DNA from: Stenotrophomonas maltophilia
Lineage (GTDB): Bacteria > Pseudomonadota > Gammaproteobacteria > Xanthomonadales > Xanthomonadaceae
Direction: 5' to 3'
DNA length: 51,940 bases
NCBI GenBank assembly: GCA_002387845.1
Contig: DGLB01000023.1
Coordinates: forward strand, 11,516-63,455
Numbering within the stretch: position 1 is the first letter of the stretch; each line of letters starts with the position of its first letter. Positions 23,101-30,294 of this stretch are shown here, piece after piece. Under the pieces are notes generated by a model. That model did no database searches and was not told the origin of the DNA. It worked only from the letters and a program-made list of their open reading frames with translations. The translations under genes and the position numbers were made by a program.

Positions 23101-26100
23101 GTCCCGGGCAGCGAGGTGTCCGGAAACGATGTGCTGAATGGTGGTACCGGCAATGACTACCTTGACGGCGGTGCCGGCAATGATCAGCTCAACGGCGGTG
23201 AAGGCAACGATGGTCTCTCGGGTGGAGCCGGTGATGATGTGCTCGTCGGTGGTGCCGGCAATGACGTGATGGATGGCGGTCTCGGTACCAACCGCTTCGA
23301 GTTCGCAGCGGGCTTCGGCCAGGACGTGGTACAGCCGAAGGCCGCCGATGGCGCGATCCACACCTATGCCTTTGCGGCAGATATGGAGCCAGCCTCCTTC
23401 CGCTTCATCCGCGCGAACGGGTTTGACCTGCTGATGGTGATCGACGGGAGCACGGACAGCCTGGTGATCCAGAACTTCTTCAAGGCACCGGGGGGCGACC
23501 GGTTTGAGTTTGGCACCCTGATGCTCACAGGTGAAGACATCGCTGCCATGGCGGAGGGCAACGGCGGTGGTGGCATCGGCATCGGTGACCCGATCAGTGG
23601 GGGCGAAGAGGGCGATGTACTTACCGGAACCAGCGGCAATGACGAGCTGATTGGCGGGGCGGGTGATGATGCGTTGTCCGGCCTCGCAGGCAATGACCGC
23701 CTGGAAGGCGGCGTGGGCAATGACGTGCTTGACGGCGGAGCCGGCAAGGACGTGTATGTGTTTGGCGCGGGCTTTGGCAATGACCGGATAACGGGACTTG
23801 ACCTGGCCATGGGCGGTAGCGACACGATCCGCTTTCTGCCGGGTTCGGGCTATACCCGCGCGTCGGCCAGCTTCCAGCTGGACGGCGACACGCTGACGGT
23901 GATGTTCCAGGGGCCGTTCGGTTGGGAAAGCCTCATGCTGGAAGGCTTCCTGGCCAAGACCAACGGCACCCACTTCATCGAGTTTGCCGACGGCATCGTA
24001 CTTCGGGCCAGCGACTTCGGCGGCGGTCCGGTGATGGGGTTGCCCGGCAAGCCGTCCGAGGGCGCGACCGGGGGCGACGATATCCTGCGCGGTGGCGCGG
24101 GTAACGATGTGCTTGATGGTGGTGAGGGTAACGACCAGATTGACGGTGGCGCGGGCAACGACGTAGTCAGTGGTGCTGAAGGCAACGATCGTCTGCTGGG
24201 CGGTGAGGGCAATGATGTCCTGTACGGCGGGGCAGGCGATGACGACCTGGACGGCGGGAAAGGGGATGACACGCTCGACGGCGGAGCGGGCAGCGATACG
24301 TTCCGCTGGGGCAGGGATTCGGGCAACGACACCATTGCCGTCGGCGATGTCCTCGCACAGCGCATCGTGCAGTTGCGCGGCATCGGGTCGGCGTTGGAGG
24401 TGGAGTTCAGCCAGACCGGGAACGATCTGACACTGCGCCTTATCGAAACCGGTGAAACCCTGACCGTGCTGGGCTACTACGATGCTGGGCTGCCGCCGGT
24501 GAAGCTGGCCTTCAGTGATGGCACGTTGCTGCAGGAGTCCGACGTCCTGGCGGGTGATAACTGGATCGAAGCCTACGACCGGTGGAACGTCACCCTGAAT
24601 GGCTTCGGTGGTAACGATCGTCTCTATTCGGGTGGCGGTGCCGACTGGTTGTACGGAGGCATCGGCGACGACTACCTGAGTGGCGGCTTGGGTGCCGATC
24701 ATCTCTATGGTGGAGACGGCGATGACAGGCTGTATGGTGACTCGGAATACTATCCGATGGACTGGGGCGACGCCGATTACCTCGATGGCGGTGCCGGCAA
24801 TGACTATCTGGTCGGAGGTGGTGGCGACGACACTCTGATCGGTGGTGAGGGTAACGACACGTTGCGTGGCTGGGATGAGAACGATGTGCTGATCGGGGGT
24901 GCAGGCAACGATTACCTCATCGGTGGATGGGGGGCGGACACCTACCGGTTTGGTCGCGGCGATGGCAGCGACGTGATCTACGACACGTTCGCGCATGGAT
25001 ATGGAGCCGATGCCGTTCATTACGATGCAACGATCAGCCCTGATCAGATTCGCGTGCGACGCAGGCATGTGAACGGCGATCAGAACGATGATCTCGTCCT
25101 CGAACTGGTGGGGTCGAAGGATTCGGTGACCCTTGATGACTTCTTTGCGTATCTGTACACCCCCGCGGAGGGTGAGGAAGTCAGTGGTGTGCATTTTGCC
25201 GACGGGACGTTCTGGTCGGTCGAAACCCTGGCCTCCCTTTCGATGCAGGGAACGCCGTATCACGACTATATTGCGGGCCTCTATGCCGCAGACGACCTGT
25301 ACGACGGGTTGGCCGGTAACGACTATCTGCTGGCCCGCGATCACAATGACACCTTACTGGGCGGAGAAGGGAATGACGAGCTGTCCGGCGGTGACGGAAA
25401 CGATCTGCTGGTAGGTGGAGCCGGGATCGACTACCTGCACGGTGACGCCGGCAATGACATCTACCAGTTCAGTCGTGGGTCCGAGGTCGACTTCATCAAC
25501 AATGGCAATCCTGGCGCAGGTGACTACGACGTCATTCAATTCGGCTCGGATGTGTCTGCGGACGATGTGAGCCTGGCGCGTTCTGGCGACGCCCTGGTGA
25601 TCGATATTGCAGGCACCGATGATCGGATCTACGTGATTGGCCACTTCCTTGAACCCGGCGACTGGCGCCCCGGTGGCGCGGTAGATGCACTGCAGTTTGC
25701 AGACGGGACGACGTGGACGGCGATCGAGCTGCTGGAGCGGCTGGGCGAGGAACTGCCTGCCGTCCAGATCACGATCGACGGTGTTTCCTTGTCCCAGGAC
25801 GATGGCAGTGGTGAGGGCATGGCTTATCTGGTTGGCATCCAGGACCAGTACGTATGGGGTGCCATGGGTGCCCAGAATGGCAGTACCTGGTTCGACCTTG
25901 GCCCTGCATACAGCGACCGTGAGTATTATTCCCCGGACGGCCTGCTCATCGAGGGCGGGCGGGTAGCCGATGTCTATGGCTTCGGTTCGAGCTACGGTAA
26001 GCAGGTGATCCAAGATGCCGGTGGCATTGATCAGGTTCGGTTTGTCGCAGGCATCAGCAGCGGCGATGTCGCCATTGAAAGGATCGGTGACGACCTGCTG

Positions 26101-27579
26101 CTACGACTCAACGACGATGACGTGCTGCGCGTGAGCCGACATTTCGTTGGCGACGCCGGCATCGAGTCCGTCCTGTTTGCGGATGGCACACAATGGGATG
26201 CGGCTTGGCTGCTTTCCAATGCGGTCCTGCTGGACAAGGTCGTGGAGGGCTGGGACGGCGACGACGTGCTCCAGGGGGGAATCGGCAATGATGTGCTGCG
26301 CGGGTTAGGCGGAAACGACACGCTGGACGGCGGGGAGGGCAACGATCTGCTGGACGGCGGTACCGGGAACGATCGAATGATGGGCGGCCGGGGCGACGAC
26401 ACCTACGTGATCGACAGTGAGGGAGATGAGGCACTCGAGCCGGGGGACTACGGTGTCAATGGCATGGATACCGTGCTCGCAAGCATTGACTACACCGCTC
26501 ACGAGACCATCGAACGCGTGTTCCTGCAGGGGACGGCCGATCTGAATGCCACCGGCGGAGACGTGGACAACGTATTGGTGGGTAACTCGGGAGCCAACAT
26601 CCTGCGGGGCAGCGATCCGGACCACTGGTTCCACTATGACGACTGGCTCGATGGAGGAGCCGGCAACGATGTCCTGATCACCTCATGGGGCGAGGACACC
26701 CTGATTGGCGGGCTTGGCGACGACTACATGGAAGGCGGCAGCAGCGCCGACCTCTATTACGTCGACAGCGTCGGCGATGTGGTGGTTGAGTATCTGAATG
26801 ACGAGGGCGGATCAAGGGCCTCGCTCTCCTCCCGCATGGTGCAGTCATCCCTGCCAGAGGACGGGGGCGACCGTTGGGCCGTTCCGGCGGTGGGTGTTCA
26901 TCCCGACCGGATGGACGACACCGTGGTATCCACCATCGATTACGTGCTGGGTGATGGGGTGGAATCGCTGGTGCTGCGGGGGGGCGCGATCAGGGGGCAG
27001 GGCAATGACTACGACAACACCTTGATGGGAAGTGATCTGGATAACGTGCTTCTCGGTCTGGGAGGGACTGACTTCCTGGATGGCGGGGCAGGAAGTGACA
27101 CGCTCGACGGCGGTGACGGAGATGATTACCTCACTGCAGGCATCGGCAACGACGTCCTGATCGGCGGCGACGGCTATGACCAGTACGAGTGGCGCATCGG
27201 TGAGGGTCACGATGTGATCGTCAACGGCGACAGCTGGGGCGAGGACTCGGTCATGCTGTACGACGCGTCCTTTGCCGACATGCAGTTCAGCCGGGTCGGC
27301 GATGACCTGGTCGCCGCGATGGCCGATGGTGAAGGCAGCATCACCGTCAGGGACTGGTACACCGATGCGGCCAACCGGGTTGACTGGTTCACCGACCGCG
27401 ACTGGAACCAGTGGAGCGCGGACGACATCGAAGCTGCCGCAGCCGGTGGTCCCGCTCCGGGGGAAGCAGGCCTGCTGACACAGAGCCTTGCCCAAGCCCA
27501 GGCCTCCGCGCCGGCTGTGTCATTCACACGGCACTACGAGCACACGACGCGTCTGCAGGTCCCCATCGCAGCGCTCTAG
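20122..27579 (+). CDS. giant RTX calcium-binding protein, type I secretion cargo
   Basis: A 2485-residue protein without an N-terminal signal peptide, directly downstream of its exporter (116-base gap, GGAG at 20109-20112). Residues 1-~170 are helical and rich in Ala, Glu and Met. Residues ~170-212 form a Gly-rich hydrophobic stretch (AMLGGAIRSALIGISLVGG, then TVTVVLGVLLSAVSLA). From ~277 onward, RTX blocks (GGxGxDxLx nonapeptides, the longest ~595-1057) alternate with eight 50-100-residue beta modules of the haemolysin-type calcium-binding related kind, most carrying an F(A)DG motif. Approximate module positions are 391, 1101, 1255, 1433, 1657, 1823, 1990 and 2393. The last ~45 residues (ending LQVPIAAL) should be the uncleaved secretion signal. 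No protease, lipase or acyltransferase-dependent toxin motif is seen. It may be a toxin, bacteriocin or adhesin; the data do not decide. Confidence 0.92.
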   Translation: MAEMWYGDRPDMGLQLAELAGALSGHLMRQTQLMQEMAGAGTLNERAVATMMAEVAEQNAELAELFAERWRAQGWTAQAAVASQWAAENRERLERMSEALAHENDADIAKATVTYASNLGEIGNDVGWHGGPDFKKLFGTVDKALTVADFMAAFAEGDGREFVELTTKFVASAMLGGAIRSALIGISLVGGPLTVTVTVVLGVLLSAVSLASDESIDMLFDGLFGETPEDVQSRIRESIVKYGQTGISTPHLGYTLHFGTSEDDYLIGVDDAQNSMTGGGGSDTLRGGVQGDYISGGTGSDILYGEGGDDRLRGGVGDDRLVGGLGRDTLEGGDDFDTYVFSTEDMVKGGEDVIIDSDGQGVIEIDGYAINTASLQRALGPATWETADKSLRVSVAGGSLIVRHAATGARIIVNNWNNGDLGIMLPDLGQPGTPENPVNFTNGNDVAGFDGQHTSPPWSGDDYFFGMAGNDGIDGGYGDDWIDGGADDDLVLGGPGVNRLRGGGGNDFLLSAPMVARWTSDGSAFQKYFEENPTVLAYGANWAAHAAVDSQLGNPGSLLLDFNAAGVVTIRPGQEGTDWLRYLDPEIYAGKADELLGGDGHDVIYGGEGDDLLNGGTGNDLLIGGADDDTLYGEDGDDLILGDEMTVGNNIFNRMSGLLSSAADRGGDDVIDGGNGDDRLFGLGGADTLVGGEGNDVLQGDRLDFVNGFSYELNTTAGNDFLDGGAGDDELYGDGGGDTLLGGAGNDRLEGDSSTSGGAGHGNDVLDGGEGNDILIGFGGDDELRGGEGDDVMSGDATEEYLPLAFHGNDRLYGGAGRDSLSGNGGNDLLDGGQDDDSLWGGRGNDTLIGGEGSDQLVGGEDNDTLDGGAGNDRLWGEGGRDVLEGGAGDDTLQGGEGNDSLRGGDGSDELDGGEGGDFLDGGTGDDTLFGGAGADKLFGSDGNDYLAGDAFEEGVGQGDDILEGGRGDDILVGGGGDDLLNGDIGDDQLFGDVPGSEVSGNDVLNGGTGNDYLDGGAGNDQLNGGEGNDGLSGGAGDDVLVGGAGNDVMDGGLGTNRFEFAAGFGQDVVQPKAADGAIHTYAFAADMEPASFRFIRANGFDLLMVIDGSTDSLVIQNFFKAPGGDRFEFGTLMLTGEDIAAMAEGNGGGGIGIGDPISGGEEGDVLTGTSGNDELIGGAGDDALSGLAGNDRLEGGVGNDVLDGGAGKDVYVFGAGFGNDRITGLDLAMGGSDTIRFLPGSGYTRASASFQLDGDTLTVMFQGPFGWESLMLEGFLAKTNGTHFIEFADGIVLRASDFGGGPVMGLPGKPSEGATGGDDILRGGAGNDVLDGGEGNDQIDGGAGNDVVSGAEGNDRLLGGEGNDVLYGGAGDDDLDGGKGDDTLDGGAGSDTFRWGRDSGNDTIAVGDVLAQRIVQLRGIGSALEVEFSQTGNDLTLRLIETGETLTVLGYYDAGLPPVKLAFSDGTLLQESDVLAGDNWIEAYDRWNVTLNGFGGNDRLYSGGGADWLYGGIGDDYLSGGLGADHLYGGDGDDRLYGDSEYYPMDWGDADYLDGGAGNDYLVGGGGDDTLIGGEGNDTLRGWDENDVLIGGAGNDYLIGGWGADTYRFGRGDGSDVIYDTFAHGYGADAVHYDATISPDQIRVRRRHVNGDQNDDLVLELVGSKDSVTLDDFFAYLYTPAEGEEVSGVHFADGTFWSVETLASLSMQGTPYHDYIAGLYAADDLYDGLAGNDYLLARDHNDTLLGGEGNDELSGGDGNDLLVGGAGIDYLHGDAGNDIYQFSRGSEVDFINNGNPGAGDYDVIQFGSDVSADDVSLARSGDALVIDIAGTDDRIYVIGHFLEPGDWRPGGAVDALQFADGTTWTAIELLERLGEELPAVQITIDGVSLSQDDGSGEGMAYLVGIQDQYVWGAMGAQNGSTWFDLGPAYSDREYYSPDGLLIEGGRVADVYGFGSSYGKQVIQDAGGIDQVRFVAGISSGDVAIERIGDDLLLRLNDDDVLRVSRHFVGDAGIESVLFADGTQWDAAWLLSNAVLLDKVVEGWDGDDVLQGGIGNDVLRGLGGNDTLDGGEGNDLLDGGTGNDRMMGGRGDDTYVIDSEGDEALEPGDYGVNGMDTVLASIDYTAHETIERVFLQGTADLNATGGDVDNVLVGNSGANILRGSDPDHWFHYDDWLDGGAGNDVLITSWGEDTLIGGLGDDYMEGGSSADLYYVDSVGDVVVEYLNDEGGSRASLSSRMVQSSLPEDGGDRWAVPAVGVHPDRMDDTVVSTIDYVLGDGVESLVLRGGAIRGQGNDYDNTLMGSDLDNVLLGLGGTDFLDGGAGSDTLDGGDGDDYLTAGIGNDVLIGGDGYDQYEWRIGEGHDVIVNGDSWGEDSVMLYDASFADMQFSRVGDDLVAAMADGEGSITVRDWYTDAANRVDWFTDRDWNQWSADDIEAAAAGGPAPGEAGLLTQSLAQAQASAPAVSFTRHYEHTTRLQVPIAAL
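21900..23300 (+). repeat. tandem 27-base coding repeats (RTX nonapeptides)
   Basis: The longest repeat block of the giant gene. Variants of GGCGGTGCCGGCAATGAC recur in phase with a 27-base (or 54-base) period, for example near 22341, 22726, 23148, 23169 and 23250. They encode Gly/Asp turns that bind calcium. Copy number could change by recombination or be miscounted in assembly. Confidence 0.8.
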
Positions 27580-27637
27580 TCCCGGCGGAACCGGGGCGGG
27601 TCCGTCATGGCTCCCTACCGGGCCATGGTGGGCCGGC

Positions 27638-27659
27638 AGCCGGGCAGGCCCGGCGCTAC
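27638..27659 (-). repeat. SMAG-like REP palindrome downstream of the RTX gene
   Basis: GCCGGGC (27639-27645), two-base loop AG, GCCCGGC (27648-27654), then GCTAC; CTAC at 27656-27659 is GTAG on the minus strand. Its stem differs from the two copies near miaB and in petC, so it belongs to another SMAG subgroup. It sits in the 3' region of the RTX transcript. Confidence 0.65.
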
Positions 27660-27698
27660 CACGGGTGTCGGTAACCCTGTATGCTGTGTCCCACAACC

Positions 27699-27730
27699 AA
27701 CGGCCGGTTCCCCCGGCCGTTTTGCTTTTT
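27699..27730 (+). terminator. rho-independent terminator of the type I secretion operon
   Basis: AACGGCCGG (27699-27707), five-base loop, CCGGCCGTT (27713-27721), then TTTGCTTTTT. It lies 120 bases after the RTX stop and 46 before ppnN. Confidence 0.88.
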
Positions 27731-27749
27731 AAGGGGGCAGCGGTACAGT
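27722..27749 (+). promoter_or_regulatory. candidate ppnN promoter overlapping the terminator T-run
   Basis: TTGCTT (27722-27727), 16-base spacer, TACAGT (27744-27749). The -35 falls in the T-run of the preceding terminator. It is the only plausible promoter between that terminator and the ribosome site (AGGAAG, 27761-27766). Confidence 0.4.
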
Positions 27750-27775
27750 CGGCAACCTTGAGGAAGCGAAAAAGA

Positions 27776-29170
27776 ATGACGATGACAATTACGGAAACGC
27801 CGGCACGCACGCTGCCGGTGCAGGACGCGCGGATCTACCCGCGCGGTGGGCTGGATGTGCTGTCCCGGGCCGAGGTGGCGCGCCTGCGCGATGCCTCCGG
27901 TGGCGGCATGCACGAGCTGCTGCGCCGGTGCGCGCTGGCGGTGCTGACCAGCGGCAGCGCCTCGGACGATCCGCGCGCGGCGCGTGATCTGTACCCGGAT
28001 TTCGACATCCAGGTCGCCCAGCAGGACCGGGGCGTCCGCATTGACCTGGTCAACGCCCCGGCCATGGCCTTCGTCGATGGCGAGATCATCCGCGGCGTGG
28101 CCGAGCTGCTGTTCGCGGTGGTCCGCGACCTGGCCTACATGGCCATCGAAATGGGCCCGGCCTATGCGGCCGAGCTGGAGTCTTCCGAGGGCATCACCAA
28201 TGCGGTGTTCGGGCTGCTGCGCAATGCGCGCATCCTCAACCCGGGTGACCCCAACCTGGTGGTCTGCTGGGGCGGCCACTCCATCGGCCGCGACGAGTAC
28301 CTGTACACCAAGCAGGTCGGCTACGAGCTGGGCCTGCGCGGGCTGGACATCTGCACCGGCTGCGGCCCGGGGGCGATGAAGGGCCCGATGAAGGGCGCGA
28401 CCATCGCCCATGCCAAGCAGCGCAAGCACACCACGCGCTACATCGGCCTGACCGAGCCGGGCATCATCGCGGCCGAGTCGCCGAACCCCATCGTCAACCA
28501 CCTGGTGATCATGCCGGACATCGAGAAGCGCCTGGAGGCCTTCGTCCGCATCGGCCACGGCATCATCGTGTTCGCCGGTGGCGTGGGTACCGCCGAGGAG
28601 ATCCTCTACCTGCTGGGTATTCTGCTGCGCGAGGAAAACAAGGACCTGCCGTTCCCGCTGATCCTGACCGGCCCGACCGTGGCCGCCCCGTACTTCGAGC
28701 AGATCGACCGCTTCATCCGCCTGACCCTGGGCGACGCGGCCGCCGAGCGCTACCAGATCATCATCGGCGACCCGGTGACGGTGGCCCGGCAGATGTCGGC
28801 CGGGATCAAGCGCGTGCGCGAGCACCGCCTGGCGCAGAAGGACGCGTTCTTCTTCAACTGGTCGATCGAGATTCCGTGGGAGTACCAGCAGCCGTTCGTG
28901 CCGACCCACGAGGCGATGGCGGCGCTGGACCTGCACCACGGCCGGCCACCGCACGCGCTGGCCGCCGACCTGCGCCGGGCCTTCTCCGGCATCGTGGCCG
29001 GCAACGTCAAGGAAGACGGCATGCGCCGCATCGAGCAGTTCGGCCCGTTCGAGATCCACGGCGACCCGGACATGATGCAGGCCCTGGACGCGCTACTGCG
29101 CGCCTTCGTCGAGCAGCGCCGGATGAAGATCTCCGGCGAGTACCAACCGTGCTACCGGGTGCTGGCCTGA
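27776..29170 (+). CDS. ppnN: pyrimidine/purine nucleotide 5'-monophosphate nucleosidase (PpnN/YgdH)
   Basis: LOG-family enzyme that hydrolyses the N-glycosidic bond of nucleoside monophosphates to base and ribose 5-phosphate. In E. coli it is stimulated by (p)ppGpp. The 464-residue length is close to the E. coli enzyme. An N-terminal regulatory domain (~1-130) precedes the Rossmann-like catalytic core with CWGGHSIGRDEYLYTKQVGY, CTGCGPGAMKGPMKGA and FAGGVGTAEEILYLLGIL (the GGxGTxxE signature), then a C-terminal domain ~350-464. ATG 27776 has AGGAAG nine bases upstream; ATG 27782 is a less favoured alternative. A perfect hairpin follows at 29196. Confidence 0.95.
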   Translation: MTMTITETPARTLPVQDARIYPRGGLDVLSRAEVARLRDASGGGMHELLRRCALAVLTSGSASDDPRAARDLYPDFDIQVAQQDRGVRIDLVNAPAMAFVDGEIIRGVAELLFAVVRDLAYMAIEMGPAYAAELESSEGITNAVFGLLRNARILNPGDPNLVVCWGGHSIGRDEYLYTKQVGYELGLRGLDICTGCGPGAMKGPMKGATIAHAKQRKHTTRYIGLTEPGIIAAESPNPIVNHLVIMPDIEKRLEAFVRIGHGIIVFAGGVGTAEEILYLLGILLREENKDLPFPLILTGPTVAAPYFEQIDRFIRLTLGDAAAERYQIIIGDPVTVARQMSAGIKRVREHRLAQKDAFFFNWSIEIPWEYQQPFVPTHEAMAALDLHHGRPPHALAADLRRAFSGIVAGNVKEDGMRRIEQFGPFEIHGDPDMMQALDALLRAFVEQRRMKISGEYQPCYRVLA

Positions 29171-29195
29171 CCTGAGCCGGCCGGGCAGGGCAGGG

Positions 29196-29219
29196 CGGGC
29201 GTCAAGGCATTGACGCCCG
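29196..29219 (+). terminator. stem-loop after ppnN
   Basis: CGGGCGTCAA (29196-29205), loop GGCA, TTGACGCCCG (29210-29219), a perfect 10-base stem. No T-run. It separates ppnN from the minor-pilin operon. Confidence 0.5.
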
Positions 29220-29308
29220 TCGCCCCCGGGCGACCGTTCGTCCCTCTGCCCCTTGCCGCCCGGCGGCGGGGCGTTCATTGTCCATGCCATCACGCTGGGG
29301 AGCGTCCC

Positions 29309-29821
29309 ATGTCTTTGCGCCTGTCCAAGGGCTTCACACTGCTTGAACTGATGGTCACGGTTGCCGTCGTGGCGGTGCTGGCGTCCGTCGCGTTTCCGAG
29401 CTTCCAGAGCAGCATCCGATCCAACCGGGCTGCCACAACGCACAATGAGCTGATCGGCCTGGTCAACCTGGCCCGCAGCGATGCCATCCGCAACAACCGC
29501 GGCGGCGGTGTCTGCGGCAGCAGCACCGGCTCCAGCTGTGATGGGCAATGGGGGCAGGGCATGATGGCCTTCAGTGACAGCAACGGAGACGGCGCATTCA
29601 GCAATGGTGAAACCGTGCTGCGCTTCAGCGCGGTCAATACCGCGATGGCGGTCACCGGTCCTGCGGCGCTGATCGGCTTCGACAGTCGCGGCCGCCGTCG
29701 CGCCACCGGCAACCAGGAGGTCACGCTGCAGCCCTCGCAGTGCGGCGGCCAGAAATTACGCAGCACCCTGACCATCAATGCTTCCGGTCAAGTCACCACA
29801 GTCAAGGGAGACTGCCAGTGA
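29309..29821 (+). CDS. fimT: type IV minor pilin FimT/GspH family
   Basis: Prepilin-like subunit of the type IV pilus priming complex. The 170 residues begin with a short leader MSLRLSKG followed by FTLLELMVTVAVVAVLASVA; PilD should cut after the Gly and methylate the Phe, and the Glu at +5 is present. The GspH-type beta region follows, with a disulfide candidate pair GGGVCGSSTGSSCDG and a C-terminal QCGG/DCQ pair. ATG 29309 has GGGGAG at 29297-29302. It is first in a tightly packed operon, and its stop overlaps the pilV GTG start. FimT homologues in naturally competent relatives bind DNA; comEC in this window fits such a role, as inference. Confidence 0.88.
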   Translation: MSLRLSKGFTLLELMVTVAVVAVLASVAFPSFQSSIRSNRAATTHNELIGLVNLARSDAIRNNRGGGVCGSSTGSSCDGQWGQGMMAFSDSNGDGAFSNGETVLRFSAVNTAMAVTGPAALIGFDSRGRRRATGNQEVTLQPSQCGGQKLRSTLTINASGQVTTVKGDCQ

Positions 29822-30294
29822 TCCGTACTCCTTATCGGCCGCGCCGCACGCAGGCAGGCTTCAGTCTGCTGGAGGTGCTGATCGCCGTGGTCATCCTGGC
29901 GTTCGGTCTGCTCGGGTTTGCCCTGTTGCAGACCATGAATGTCCGTTACGTGCAGAGCGCGAACTACCGCACCCAGGCGACCAACCTGGCGTACGACCTC
30001 AGCGAGCAGATGCGCAGCAACCGCTACCAGTCCGCGTGGTACGCCAATGCCAGCTTTGCTTCCGGTTCAAGAACCGCTGCGGGCGTGTGCGCGCGACCCA
30101 TCAACGAAGTCACCCTGGCCCAGAACATCACCCGCTGGCAGTGCCAGGTAGTGAAGGCACTGGGCGACAACGCCTCGGCAGTCGTCACCGTCAACAACGG
30201 GGTTGCCAATATTTCGATCAGCTGGGCCGACGAGCGCTGGAATCGCACGGCACCTGACGCGGCTACCACCTTTGCGATCACCACCCAGCTATGA
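29818..30294 (+). CDS. pilV: type IV minor pilin PilV
   Basis: The 158-residue prepilin starts at GTG 29818, overlapping the fimT stop (GTGA), with AGGGAG at 29804-29809. The leader MIRTPYRPRRTQAG precedes FSLLEVLIAVVILAFGLLG, with Glu at +5 and the PilV-typical LLGFALLQT. A helical segment (SANYRTQATNLAYDLSEQMRSN) continues the pilin stalk, and the globular part contains three Cys. It ends ...FAITTQL and overlaps pilW in ATGA. PilV is one of the minor pilins that prime pilus assembly with PilY1. Confidence 0.9.
   Translation: MIRTPYRPRRTQAGFSLLEVLIAVVILAFGLLGFALLQTMNVRYVQSANYRTQATNLAYDLSEQMRSNRYQSAWYANASFASGSRTAAGVCARPINEVTLAQNITRWQCQVVKALGDNASAVVTVNNGVANISISWADERWNRTAPDAATTFAITTQL

Noticed and set aside
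21900..23300. CRISPR-like array
   Set aside because: Period is 27 bases without spacers, in frame, and encodes calcium-binding nonapeptides.
20734..25344. A 1536-codon open frame antisense to the RTX gene
   Set aside because: It arises from the Gly/Asp codon repeats, which avoid stops on the opposite strand. It has no ribosome site, no family likeness and repetitive low-complexity text.
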